Of a stretch of 64,000 bases of DNA, positions 54,576 through 63,990 are shown piece after piece. Position 1 is the stretch's first letter. Every line of letters starts with the position of its first letter. The DNA lies in NCBI RefSeq assembly GCF_012927245.1, contig NZ_JABBGE010000001.1, positions 1 through 64,000 on the forward strand. The letters run 5' to 3'. Source of the stretch: Streptomyces sp. R302. GTDB lineage: Bacteria; Actinomycetota; Actinomycetes; Streptomycetales; Streptomycetaceae. Position numbers and translations under genes: made by a program. Under the pieces are notes generated by a model, which saw only the letters and a list, made by a program, of their open reading frames with translations, was not told where the DNA came from and searched no databases.

Positions 54576-56201
54576 ATGGCAGACACGGATCTGATCCCCG
54601 CCCCCCTGGCGGCCGTCCACGGGGAGGGCCTGCTCCCGCTCGACGCCGCCACCGCCCTCGACGCCGGACCCGGCGCCGGGCCCGCCGCCCGATGGCTCCG
54701 CGCCGTCCTCGGCGCGGCCACCGGCCTGCCGCTCCCCGACGGCACGGGGGCCGGTGCCATCCGGCTGCGGATCCCGCCCGAGACGGAGGAGGAGTACGGC
54801 TCCGAGGGCTACCGGCTCTCCGTCACCGGCGACGGCGTCCGCCTCGACGGCGGCGGGCCCGCCGGGCTCTTCTGGGGCGCCCAGACCCTGCGCCAGCTCC
54901 TCGGCCCCGACGCGTACCGGCGGGCGCCGCTGCCCGGCCGGACCTGGAGCCTGCCGCACACGGACGTCGCCGACCGCCCGCGCTTCGGCTGGCGCGGCCT
55001 CCTCCTCGACGTGTCCCGGCACTTCACCGCCAAGGAGGACGTCCTGCGGCTGCTCGACCTGATGGCCGCGCACAAGCTGAACGTCTTCCACTTCCACCTC
55101 ACCGACGACCAGGGCTGGCGCATCGAGATCCGGCGCCACCCGCGCCTCACCGAGGTCGGCGCCCGGCGGGCCCGCTCCAAGCGCGGCCACCGCGCCTCGC
55201 CGCTCTGGGACGACACCCCGCACGGCGGCTTCTACACGCAGGACGACATCCGCGAGATCGTCGCGTACGCCGCCGAGCGGCACATCACCGTCGTCCCGGA
55301 GATCGACCTCCCCGGCCACTCGCAGGCCGCCATCGCCGCGTACCCCTGGCTCGGCAACACCGACGCCGTCGACACCGCCGCCCTCACCGTCTGGGACACC
55401 TGGGGCGTGAACCCGAACGTCCTCGCCCCCACCGAGGAGGTGCTCCGCTTCTACGAGGGCGTCTTCGAGGAGGTCCTGGAGCTGTTCCCGGCCACCTTCG
55501 TGCACGTCGGCGGCGACGAGTGCCCCAAGGACCAGTGGAAGGAGTCCCCGGCCGCGCAGGCCCGGATCGTGGAGCTCGGGGTGGGCGACGAGGACGGGCT
55601 CCAGTCCTGGTTCATCCGCCATTTCGACCGCTGGCTCGCCGACCGGGGCCGCCGCCTCATCGGCTGGGACGAGATCCTGGAGGGCGGCCTCGCCGAGGGC
55701 GCGGCGGTCTCCTCCTGGCGCGGGTACGGCGGCGGGATCGCCGCCGCCGAGGCCGGGCACGACGTCGTCATGTGCCCCGAGCAGCACGTCTACCTCGACC
55801 ACCGGCAGGACGGCGGCCCGGACGAGCCCGTGCCGATCGGCTTCGTCCGCACCCTGGAGGACGTGTACCGCTTCGAGCCCGTCCCGCCCGGCCTCTCCGA
55901 GGAGGCCGCCCGGCACGTCCTCGGCACCCAGGCCAACGTGTGGACCGAGGTCATGGAGAACCGCGACCGCGTCGACTACCAGGTCTTCCCCCGCCTCGCC
56001 GCCTTCGCCGAGGTCGCCTGGTCGACGCTGCCCGCCCCCGACGCGCGCGACACGGCCGGATTCCTGCGCCGCATGGAGACCCACTACCGGCGCCTCGACG
56101 CCCTCGGCGTCGCCTACCGCCCGCCCACCGGACCCGCGCCCTGGCAGCGCCGCCCCGGTCTCCTCGGCCGCCCGAAGGACGGACCGCCCCCGATCGTGTG
56201 A
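54576..56201 (+). CDS. GH20 beta-N-acetylhexosaminidase, cytoplasmic
   Basis: 541 residues. An N-terminal GH20b domain (~1-135) precedes the TIM barrel with the catalytic pair Asp314-Glu315 in HVGGDEC. Also visible: HFHLTDDQGWR and LIGWDEIL. It removes terminal N-acetylhexosamine. No signal peptide is visible. Being the last gene of the importer operon, it likely cleaves imported chito-oligosaccharides inside the cell. ATG at 54576. Confidence 0.92.
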   Translation: MADTDLIPAPLAAVHGEGLLPLDAATALDAGPGAGPAARWLRAVLGAATGLPLPDGTGAGAIRLRIPPETEEEYGSEGYRLSVTGDGVRLDGGGPAGLFWGAQTLRQLLGPDAYRRAPLPGRTWSLPHTDVADRPRFGWRGLLLDVSRHFTAKEDVLRLLDLMAAHKLNVFHFHLTDDQGWRIEIRRHPRLTEVGARRARSKRGHRASPLWDDTPHGGFYTQDDIREIVAYAAERHITVVPEIDLPGHSQAAIAAYPWLGNTDAVDTAALTVWDTWGVNPNVLAPTEEVLRFYEGVFEEVLELFPATFVHVGGDECPKDQWKESPAAQARIVELGVGDEDGLQSWFIRHFDRWLADRGRRLIGWDEILEGGLAEGAAVSSWRGYGGGIAAAEAGHDVVMCPEQHVYLDHRQDGGPDEPVPIGFVRTLEDVYRFEPVPPGLSEEAARHVLGTQANVWTEVMENRDRVDYQVFPRLAAFAEVAWSTLPAPDARDTAGFLRRMETHYRRLDALGVAYRPPTGPAPWQRRPGLLGRPKDGPPPIV

Positions 56202-56262
56202 GCCAGCTCGCTTCCCGGGGTCACCCGGGAGCGGCGAAACGGGAGTTACCTTCTCTGTCAGG

Positions 56263-56298
56263 GCGTCCGGGGCGTCCAGGGCGTCCGGGGTGTCCGAG
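56263..56298 (+). repeat. Four degenerate 9-bp tandem repeats
   Basis: GCGTCCGGG-type units at 56263-56298 in the 304-base gap between the hexosaminidase and the molybdenum hydroxylase genes. The rest of the gap holds no supported ORF; TTGCCA (56381-56386) and TACGGT (56406-56411), 19 bases apart, may form the promoter of the next operon. Confidence 0.6.
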
Positions 56299-56505
56299 GA
56301 CAAGCCGGGCGTGCCGGGTGTCCCGGGCGAAGGGTCCCGCGCGGCCCCTCGCTCCGGACGGCTCGGAAGTTGTGCCAGAGTTGCCACGTCCGGCCTGTGA
56401 GCACGTACGGTACGCCCACACACAGGCGCGCCGTGCGCCCGCTCGCACGCGCGGCGGCCGGGCACAGTCGGGGACGGACCGGGACAACCGGGAAGGGGCA
56501 GCGGG

Positions 56506-57381
56506 TTGACCACGCACGCACCACAGACGGCGCAGTCCGTGACGCTGCCCGCCTCGCTCGACGAGGCCGTGGCCGCGCTGACCGCCATGCCGGCGGCCGT
56601 CCCCGTCGCCGGCGGCACCGACCTCATGGCCGCCGTCAACCGCGGTCAGCTCCGCCCCGCCGGACTCGTCGGCCTCAGCCGCATCAACGAGATCCGCGGC
56701 TGGCAGTACCAGGACGGCCACGCCCTCCTCGGCGCCGGCCTCACCCACGCCCGCATGGGCCGCCCCGACTTCGCCGCCCTCATCCCGGCCCTCGCCGCCG
56801 CCTCCCGCGCGGCCGGACCGCCCCAGATCCGCAACGCCGGCACCCTCGGCGGCAACGTCGTCACGGCCGCCCCCACCGGCGACTCGCTGCCCGTGCTCGC
56901 CGCCCTGGAGGCCGACCTCGTCGTCGTCGGCCCGCTCGGCAGCCGCGAGATCCCCGTCTCGCACCTCCTCGCCGGCCGTGACCTCCTCGCCCCCGGCGAG
57001 CTCGTCGCCTTCGTCCGGGTGCCGCTGCTGCACGCCCCGCAGGTCTTCCTCAAGGCCACAGGGCGCACCGGCCCGGCCCGCGCCACCGCCTCCGTCGCCG
57101 TCGTCCTCGACCCCGCCCGGCGCGGCGTCCGCTGCGCCGTCGGCGCGGTCGCCCCGATGCCGCTGCGCCCGCTGGAGGCCGAGCGCTGGATCGCCTCCCT
57201 GGTCGACTGGGACAACGACCGGGGGCTCGCCCCGGAGGCGCTGACCGCCTTCGGCGAGTACGTGGCCGCCGCCTGCGTCCCCGATCCGCCGGGCGGGGAA
57301 CAGCCGTCGCCCGCCGTCCTGCACCTCCGGCGCACCGTCGCCACTCTCGCCCGCCGGGCACTGGGGAGGGCCCTGTCGTGA
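56506..57381 (+). CDS. Molybdenum hydroxylase FAD-binding subunit
   Basis: 291 residues of the CoxM/XdhB family. FAD motifs AGGTDLMAAVNRG (~29-41) and NAGTLGGNVVTAAPTGD (~109-125) are both present. It passes electrons from the iron-sulfur subunit to FAD and on to NAD or oxygen. TTG start at 56506 with GGAAGGGG upstream. First of three overlapping genes encoding a xanthine-dehydrogenase-type enzyme. Confidence 0.88.
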   Translation: MTTHAPQTAQSVTLPASLDEAVAALTAMPAAVPVAGGTDLMAAVNRGQLRPAGLVGLSRINEIRGWQYQDGHALLGAGLTHARMGRPDFAALIPALAAASRAAGPPQIRNAGTLGGNVVTAAPTGDSLPVLAALEADLVVVGPLGSREIPVSHLLAGRDLLAPGELVAFVRVPLLHAPQVFLKATGRTGPARATASVAVVLDPARRGVRCAVGAVAPMPLRPLEAERWIASLVDWDNDRGLAPEALTAFGEYVAAACVPDPPGGEQPSPAVLHLRRTVATLARRALGRALS

Positions 57382-58739
57382 ACACCGGCAACAACGAGCC
57401 GAACGAGACCGTGGCACCCGCCGCGCCGGGCGGCTGGGAGCCGATCCCGCAGAGCGAGGGGTACGACGAGGGCGCGACCGCCTTCGTGCAGCTGCCGCCG
57501 GAGTTCATGCTGGACGGGATCCCCCTGGAGGCCCCCGGTCACGGCTACACGCCGCCGATGATCCTGCCGCTCCAGCCGCGCGCGGAGGGCGTGGAGTTCT
57601 TCGCGCCCGAGCCGGAGCCGGAGTCGCTTGCCGAACCGCTGCCGGAGTCGCTTCCGGAGTCGCTTCCGCACGGGTACGGCGTGGACGGCGCGGGCGCGCC
57701 GGTGGCCCGGCCGTACATGGAGCACGACCCGCACGCGACGGCGGAGTGGCACTTCGGCGCGACGGGGCAGTGGGAGGTTCCGGCGGAGGGGCTTCAGGAG
57801 TTCCCGGGGGAGGGGCTTCAGGAGTTTCCGGCCGAGCCGGTCGTGCCCGAGCCGGTCGTGCCCGGGCCGGTCGCGTCCGAGCCCGTCGCGCCCGTCGCGT
57901 ACGAGCAGGCCCCGCCGACCCTGCCGGGCGGCGCCCCGGCGCCGTGGGCGGTGCCGGACGCGGTGGCGGAGCCCGTATCCGAGGCCGTGACCGAGGCCGT
58001 GACCGAGGCCGTGCCGGAGCCCGAGCTCGTCGAAGAGCCGGAGCAGGAGCCGGTACGCGAGCCGGAACCGGCACCCGAGCCGGAACCGGAACCGGCACCC
58101 GAGCCCGAGCTCGTCGACGACACCGCGCCCGCGCCGGAGGCGGACGCGGCGGTGCCCTCGTACACCTCCGTCGACAGCGACGAGCACCCGCACACCTCCT
58201 ACGTGCTGCGCGTCAACGGCGCCGACCGGCCCGTCACCGACTCCTGGATCGGGGAGTCGCTGCTCTACGTGCTCCGCGAGCGGCTCGGGCTTGCCGGGGC
58301 CAAGGACGGCTGCTCGCAGGGCGAGTGCGGGGCGTGCAACGTGCAGGTCGACGGGCGGCTCGTCGCCTCCTGCCTGGTGCCGGCCGCGACCGCCGCCGGG
58401 TCCGAGGTGCGGACCGTCGAGGGGCTCGCGGCCGACGGCGAGCCGTCCGACGTGCAGCGGGCGCTCTCCCGCTGCGGCACCGTCCAGTGCGGCTTTTGCA
58501 TCCCGGGCATGTGCATGACCGTGCACGACCTGCTCGAAGGCAACCACGCGCCCACCCCGCTGGAGACGCGCCAGGCCCTCGCCGGCAACCTCTGCCGCTG
58601 CTCCGGCTACAAGGGCGTGCTCCAGGCCGTCGAGGACCTCGTCGCCGAGCGCGCCGCCACCGCCGCCGAGCACGCCACCGCGGGCGAGGACGACGCCACC
58701 GCCCGTATCCCGCACCAGCACGACGGAGGCTCGGCGTGA
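57378..58739 (+). CDS. Molybdenum hydroxylase 2Fe-2S subunit with long acidic extension
   Basis: 453 residues, more than twice the usual ~160. The C-terminal domain (~272-435) has both clusters: CSQGECGAC plus a later Cys, and CGFCIPG with CRCSGY. The first ~270 residues are low-complexity, rich in Glu, Pro, Val and Ala with EP repeats (~205-260), and have no recognised fold. GTG start overlaps the FAD subunit stop by four bases. The extension may tether or regulate the enzyme; I recall similar ones in other Streptomyces. Confidence 0.85.
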   Translation: MNTGNNEPNETVAPAAPGGWEPIPQSEGYDEGATAFVQLPPEFMLDGIPLEAPGHGYTPPMILPLQPRAEGVEFFAPEPEPESLAEPLPESLPESLPHGYGVDGAGAPVARPYMEHDPHATAEWHFGATGQWEVPAEGLQEFPGEGLQEFPAEPVVPEPVVPGPVASEPVAPVAYEQAPPTLPGGAPAPWAVPDAVAEPVSEAVTEAVTEAVPEPELVEEPEQEPVREPEPAPEPEPEPAPEPELVDDTAPAPEADAAVPSYTSVDSDEHPHTSYVLRVNGADRPVTDSWIGESLLYVLRERLGLAGAKDGCSQGECGACNVQVDGRLVASCLVPAATAAGSEVRTVEGLAADGEPSDVQRALSRCGTVQCGFCIPGMCMTVHDLLEGNHAPTPLETRQALAGNLCRCSGYKGVLQAVEDLVAERAATAAEHATAGEDDATARIPHQHDGGSA

Positions 58740-61069
58740 GCAGCGACGCGACGACCGCCATCCCCACCCTCCCCTTCGCGGAGGCCGCCGGGGCCGCGCC
58801 GGAGTCCGAGACCCCGCGCCAGGGGCTCGGCGCCTCCCTCCCGCAGGCCGACGCGCGGGCCAAGGCCGAGGGCACCTTCCCGTACGCCTCCGACCTGTGG
58901 GCCGAGGGCCTGCTGTGGGCCGCGATCCTGCGCTCCCCGCACGCCCACGCCCGGATCGTCTCGGTCGACACCTCCGCCGCCGAGGCCATGCCCGGCGTAC
59001 GGGCCGTGGTGACGGCCGCCGACGTGCCCGGCGCGGCCACCTACGGCCGGCGCGTCGCCGACCGTCCCGTCTTCGCCGACGGACTGGTCCGCCACCACGG
59101 CGAGGCGATCGCCGCCATCGCCGCCGACCACCCCGACACCGCCCGGCTCGCCACCGCCGCCATCGTCGTCGAGTACGAGCTCCTGGAGCCCGTCACCGAC
59201 CCGGAGAAGGCCTTCGAGGCCGAACCCCTCCACCCCGACGGCAACCTGATCCGGCACATCCCGCTCTCCTTCGGCGACCCCGAGGCCACCGGCGAGGTCG
59301 TCGTCGAGGGCCTGTACCGGGTCGGCCGCCAGGACCCCGCGCCGATCGGCGCCGAGGCCGGACTCGCCGTGCCCCGCCCCGACGGCGGCGTCGAGCTGTA
59401 CACCGCCTCCACCGACCCGCACACCGACCGCGACCTCGCCGCCGCCTGCTTCGGCCTCACCCCCGACCAGGTCAAGGTCGTCGTCACCGGCGTCCCGGGT
59501 GCCACCGGCGACCGCGAGGACCCCGGCTTCCAGATCCCGCTCGGCCTGCTCGCGCTGCGCACCGGCTGCCCGGTGAAGCTCACCGCCACCCGCGAGGAGT
59601 CCTTCCTCGGCCACGCCCACCGCCACCCCACCCTGCTGCGCTACCGCCACCACGCCGACGCCGAGGGCCGCCTGGTGAAGGTGGAGGCGCAGATCCTCCT
59701 CGACGCGGGCGCGTACGCCGACTCCTCCTCCGAGTCCCTGGCGGCGGCCGTCGCCTTCGCCTGCGGCCCGTACGTCGTCCCGCACGCCTTCGTCGAGGGC
59801 TGGGCGGTCCGTACGAACAACCCGCCCTCCGGCCATGTCCGGGGCGAGGGCGCGATGCAGGTGTGCGCCGCGTACGAGGCGCAGATGGACAAGCTCGCGG
59901 GCCGGATCGGCATCGACCCCGCCGAACTGCGCATGCGCAACGTCATGTCCACGGGCGACCTCCTCCCCACCGGCCAGACGGTGACCTGCCCGGCCCCGGT
60001 GGCCGAACTCCTCGCCGCCGTAAGCGACTTCCCCCTCCCCGCCCTCCCCAAGGACACCCCCGAGGAGGACTGGCTGCTGCCCGGCGGCCCGGAGGGCGCG
60101 GGCGAACCCGGCGCCGTGCGGCGGGGCGTGGGCTACGCGCTCGGCATGGTGCACATGCTCGGCGCCGAGGGCACCGACGAGGTCTCCACCGCCACCGTCC
60201 GGGTCCTCGACGGCGTCGCGACCGTCATCTGCTCGGCGGTGGACACCGGTTCGGGCTTCTCCACCCTCGCCCGCCAGATCGTCCAGGAGACCCTCGGCGT
60301 CGACGAGGTCCACGTCGCCCCCGTCGACACCGACCAGCCCCCGGCCGGCGCCGCCACCCACGGCCGCCACACCTGGGTCTCCGGCGGCGCCGTCGAACGC
60401 GCCGCCAAGATGGTCCGCACCCAGCTCCTCCAGCCGCTGGCCCACAAGTTCGGCATGTCGACCGAGCTGCTCCAGATCAGCGACGGCAAGATCACCTCGT
60501 ACGACGGCGTCCTCTCCACCACCGTCGCCGAGGAGATGAACGGCAAGGAGCTGTGGGCCACCGCCCAGTGCCGCCCGCACCCCACCGAGCCGCTCGACGA
60601 GTCCGGCCAGGGCGACGCCTTCGTCGGCCTCGCCTTCTGCGCGATCCGCGCCGTCGTCGACGTCGACATCGAACTCGGCTCGGTGAGGGTCGTGGAAATG
60701 GCGGTGGCCCAGGACGTCGGCCGCGTCCTCAACCCCGCCCAACTCGCCGCCCGCATCGAGGCCGGCGTCACCCAGGGCGTAGGCGCGGCCCTCACCGAGA
60801 ACCTCCGCACCGCCCGAGGCCTGATCCGCCACCCCGACCTCACCGGCTACGCCCTGCCGACCTCCCTGGACGCCCCCGACATCCGCATCGTCAAACTGGT
60901 CGAGGAACGCGACGTCGTCGCCCCCTTCGGCGCCAAGGCGGCCAGCGCCGTCCCCGTCGTCACCTCCCCCGCGGCGGTCGCCGCAGCCGTCCGCGCGGCC
61001 ACCGGCCGCCCGGTCAACCGCCTCCCGATCCGCCCACAGGCGGCGGTGGCGGCGACCGGGAACGCGTAG
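58736..61069 (+). CDS. Molybdenum hydroxylase catalytic (Moco) subunit
   Basis: 777 residues of the XdhC/CoxL-type family, from the GTG at 58736 (GGAGG upstream; overlaps the Fe-S subunit by four bases). Moco-binding landmarks such as GHVRGEGAMQ and GQGDAFVG are present. However, at ~731-738 the usual GAKGxGE sequence reads GAKAASA, so the conserved catalytic Glu appears to be absent. This suggests an atypical reaction or a divergent subfamily rather than a true xanthine dehydrogenase. Confidence 0.85.
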   Translation: MSSDATTAIPTLPFAEAAGAAPESETPRQGLGASLPQADARAKAEGTFPYASDLWAEGLLWAAILRSPHAHARIVSVDTSAAEAMPGVRAVVTAADVPGAATYGRRVADRPVFADGLVRHHGEAIAAIAADHPDTARLATAAIVVEYELLEPVTDPEKAFEAEPLHPDGNLIRHIPLSFGDPEATGEVVVEGLYRVGRQDPAPIGAEAGLAVPRPDGGVELYTASTDPHTDRDLAAACFGLTPDQVKVVVTGVPGATGDREDPGFQIPLGLLALRTGCPVKLTATREESFLGHAHRHPTLLRYRHHADAEGRLVKVEAQILLDAGAYADSSSESLAAAVAFACGPYVVPHAFVEGWAVRTNNPPSGHVRGEGAMQVCAAYEAQMDKLAGRIGIDPAELRMRNVMSTGDLLPTGQTVTCPAPVAELLAAVSDFPLPALPKDTPEEDWLLPGGPEGAGEPGAVRRGVGYALGMVHMLGAEGTDEVSTATVRVLDGVATVICSAVDTGSGFSTLARQIVQETLGVDEVHVAPVDTDQPPAGAATHGRHTWVSGGAVERAAKMVRTQLLQPLAHKFGMSTELLQISDGKITSYDGVLSTTVAEEMNGKELWATAQCRPHPTEPLDESGQGDAFVGLAFCAIRAVVDVDIELGSVRVVEMAVAQDVGRVLNPAQLAARIEAGVTQGVGAALTENLRTARGLIRHPDLTGYALPTSLDAPDIRIVKLVEERDVVAPFGAKAASAVPVVTSPAAVAAAVRAATGRPVNRLPIRPQAAVAATGNA

Positions 61070-61155
61070 GTGAACGAGACGCTCCCCTGGGGGTAAGCCG
61101 TGTTGGCGCGGCTGGATAGGGTGACGAACGGGACTCACCCGCACGGGGGCGCGGG

Positions 61156-61269
61156 ATGTCGGGAGAGGAGCGGGAACCGAGGGCGGTCGACTCGGGACCG
61201 GCCTCGATACCGCACGGCGCCGACGGCCCTCGACAGCGGAGCCGGAACGGGATGAACGGGGAGACATGA
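61156..61269 (+). CDS. Possible 37-residue leader ORF
   Basis: ATG at 61156 preceded by GGGGGCGCGGG; TGA at 61267-61269 overlaps the ATG of the next gene (61266), an arrangement for coupled translation. Acidic and basic residues are mixed, with no hydrophobic segment. It may be a real small protein or simply an upstream ORF. Confidence 0.35.
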   Translation: MSGEEREPRAVDSGPASIPHGADGPRQRSRNGMNGET

Positions 61270-61703
61270 TGGCTTGGGACGAGTGGGAACAGATCAAGGC
61301 CGGAGTGGCTGAGCCTGGGCCCGCTGCCATGCAGCTGAACCAACTCACCTCTGCTGGGGGAGGGGGTGGTACCGCGAATCTGTCCTCCTGCGTCTCGCGC
61401 AAGAAAGCGGCGGCAAACGCGATCGGAAACGATCTGGAGCCCGGCGTCAGGACTCACGGCAAAGACGCGGAAGAAAGCACGGCGTCGGCGGTGAAGGAGT
61501 TCGGCCCAAGAGACGGTGAGGGTTGGGATACCGCCGCTGCCCTGAAGAAGGCGCATGCGGCGTGGGAGAAGCAGGTGAAGGCGCTGGTCGGCCGTCTGAC
61601 GTTTGAGAAGAACGGTCTGGCGGACGCGGGACTCACCCTTCGAGGTGTCGACATCGACTTCGCCACGCGGGTGGAGTTGAAGTCGAACATAAGTGGCTGC
61701 TGA
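61266..61703 (+). CDS. Small helical protein of a WXG-type module
   Basis: 145 residues, Lys/Ala/Asp-rich, starting M(M)AWDEWEQIKAGV. No signal peptide or membrane span. It is mostly helical by composition, with a Gly-rich turn (GGGGG). It lies just upstream of a WXG-motif protein; such paired genes in Streptomyces often relate to type VII secretion. Either ATG (61266 or 61269) is possible, with GGGGAG just upstream. I know no named family. Confidence 0.65.
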   Translation: MMAWDEWEQIKAGVAEPGPAAMQLNQLTSAGGGGGTANLSSCVSRKKAAANAIGNDLEPGVRTHGKDAEESTASAVKEFGPRDGEGWDTAAALKKAHAAWEKQVKALVGRLTFEKNGLADAGLTLRGVDIDFATRVELKSNISGC

Positions 61704-61722
61704 CTTATTCCAGAGGTTTACT

Positions 61723-63984
61723 GTGCCGACTTACCATGAAGTGATGCAAACGGACCTGTCGACCCTCACCACCGCTGCCGGTAAGTGGGAATCGATGGCA
61801 GGTGAGTTCAAGAAGCTCGAAGATCAGTACAGGCGGGATGTTCACGGAGCCTCTGCGGACGGCTCGTGGGTGGGCCTCAGCGCCAATGCGGCCAAACAGC
61901 ATTTCGACACGACGCTCGGGGAGCTCCAGGGAGCCCAGCAGGAAGCGAAGTCCATAGCTGGGCTGTTGCGTGATGCGCACACCCAGTTCGTGGACCTCCG
62001 AGGGAAGGTGCAAGCCGCGCGAGCCGACGCTGTCGCGGCCGGCATGAAGGTCTCCGATCAGGGAGTCTGTCACTACGACTTCTCGAAAGTCACTGCGCAG
62101 GAAGCGCACGCGATCCGCCACGACCCTGGCTTCGCGGACACCGAACGGTCGTGGACCGAACACATCCAGGCGGCTGTGAAGGCGGTCACCGACGCCGATG
62201 ACGGAGTCAGGATCGCACTCAATGCCGTTGTCGTCGACTCCGACTTGCTCGACGGTACGATGAACGGCTTCAACCGCCGGGCCAAGGGTGACGTCGAGGT
62301 GTACGAGGCCGAGAACGCCCTGGATATCGCGACCAGACTCAACAGCGGCGAGAAGGTCTCGGTGTCCGAACTCCAGGAACTCCAGCGCGCGTTCCGGGAC
62401 AATACGCGTCCAGACTTCAACGATCGGACGTTCAGTCAGACGTTCCTGAACAGTCTGGGTGCCGCTGGCACGGTCAAGCTGTCGACATCGCTGGACGCCC
62501 TGGCATATCTCGACGACAAGGGCAACAAGACCGCATACCTCGGCATCAAGAACGGCTTCGCTGACACCCTGGCCCACGCCACCAAGGACTCGGAGTTCGC
62601 CGCGAAGTGGCGCGAGGGCATCAAGGCGGTGGGCACCAGGGAGTTCGACGGCCCCCGCGGTGAAGGGGCGCCGGCCAAGGGGTCTGAAGGGAAGATCCGC
62701 GGGTACCAGGCTGTCATGGGCCTGGTAAGCGCTGGCGACCCCGAAAGCTTCGACGCCAAGTTCCTCAGCGGTCTGGCGAACGACATCTATGATGTCGAGA
62801 AGGACAGCAAGGGCAACGTCTGGGACATCAACCAGCTGTACCGGCAGGAGGAATCCTCCTGGTTCGTCAATGACCCGCTGGACAGCGCACTCGGCATGCT
62901 GAGCCACCACCCGGACGAGGCGACCAGGTTCCTCGACCCGGGCGGCAAGACAGAGGGCTCCAGGCTGGAGTACCTCCTCAAGGAGCGCGACTGGAACGGG
63001 ATCGTTCCCGAGTACTCCGAGTGGGGGGCCAATACCGAGACTTCCCAGGTCGGGTACGGCCGGCCGACGGAGGACTCTGATGCCCGAATTGGATTCGGTG
63101 CCGCTCTGGAGGCGGCCACCACAGGCCGAGACCCCAACGATCCGGCAGGCCCCGCGGGCCTCCATGACGAGGGCCAGGCCAGGATCATGCATGAAACCAT
63201 TGAGCTGCTCGACCGGGAAGACAAGGGCGACAGCGTGCCCGAGAACCTCAAGGTTCCCCTCGGGCGGGCCCTGGCGGATTACACCGTTGATGCGCATGAA
63301 ATCATCAGCGGTGATGAACCCCTGGGCTCAGAAAATATCTCCGGTAAGGGATCTGAGGCGTCTATTGCGAATAGCAAGGACAGCCTCATTCGAGTCATGC
63401 GAGGAGTCTCTGACGGGGTCCTTGGTGAAACATCGGATGGTGATCCGGTGCGTGTATTCGACCTCCTCTATGAAGCCCAGCGCGGATATGCGGCAGAGTA
63501 TCTGAGCACTGCGGCAGATGCCTCCACTGGAAACATCAAGAGTGTGGTCGGCGACTGGGACAACAAGGCTCGTGATGTAGCTATGGTGTCTGGGGCCATG
63601 AATGCCATCGGATCCGACATGATCCTTGACGATCGCGATACCAAGATCGGCAGGATGAATGACGTTGCTCGATATGCCTACCACGGGATCGGCGGAGCGC
63701 TGACCCCCCTCCCGGTTTTCGGTGATGCGGCCCAGCGAATCGTCGACGCGATCACTTACGAGTGGTCCAAGGATGTTGCGGCCGAGCACGAGGACGCTGC
63801 CCGGGGCAAGGTCAGCGAAGAGGCGGCAAAGGGTATCACCGGCACCTATAAGCTCATCGACGAGTGGGGCGAATCCCGTGACGCGAAGGGCACTGTCGCT
63901 CTTGAGCACGCAAAGGGAGAGTCTCGGCAGAGCTATATCGGTGGGCGTAGCGAGGCATACGATGCGCTGCGGACGTTGAAATAG
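61723..63984 (+). CDS. WXG-motif large helical protein, putative type VII substrate
   Basis: 753 residues from the GTG at 61723 (AGAGG 8-12 bases upstream). The N-terminal ~100 residues form a helical hairpin with W49-V50-G51 (a WXG motif) typical of ESX substrates. The long remainder is mostly helical and unfamiliar, with no signal peptide. The earlier GTG at 61693 would add ten residues and a TTA codon. Third-position A/T is noticeably higher than in the rest of the window, suggesting acquisition. A toxin or scaffold role is only a guess. Confidence 0.7.
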   Translation: MPTYHEVMQTDLSTLTTAAGKWESMAGEFKKLEDQYRRDVHGASADGSWVGLSANAAKQHFDTTLGELQGAQQEAKSIAGLLRDAHTQFVDLRGKVQAARADAVAAGMKVSDQGVCHYDFSKVTAQEAHAIRHDPGFADTERSWTEHIQAAVKAVTDADDGVRIALNAVVVDSDLLDGTMNGFNRRAKGDVEVYEAENALDIATRLNSGEKVSVSELQELQRAFRDNTRPDFNDRTFSQTFLNSLGAAGTVKLSTSLDALAYLDDKGNKTAYLGIKNGFADTLAHATKDSEFAAKWREGIKAVGTREFDGPRGEGAPAKGSEGKIRGYQAVMGLVSAGDPESFDAKFLSGLANDIYDVEKDSKGNVWDINQLYRQEESSWFVNDPLDSALGMLSHHPDEATRFLDPGGKTEGSRLEYLLKERDWNGIVPEYSEWGANTETSQVGYGRPTEDSDARIGFGAALEAATTGRDPNDPAGPAGLHDEGQARIMHETIELLDREDKGDSVPENLKVPLGRALADYTVDAHEIISGDEPLGSENISGKGSEASIANSKDSLIRVMRGVSDGVLGETSDGDPVRVFDLLYEAQRGYAAEYLSTAADASTGNIKSVVGDWDNKARDVAMVSGAMNAIGSDMILDDRDTKIGRMNDVARYAYHGIGGALTPLPVFGDAAQRIVDAITYEWSKDVAAEHEDAARGKVSEEAAKGITGTYKLIDEWGESRDAKGTVALEHAKGESRQSYIGGRSEAYDALRTLK

Positions 63985-63990
63985 GATGGC

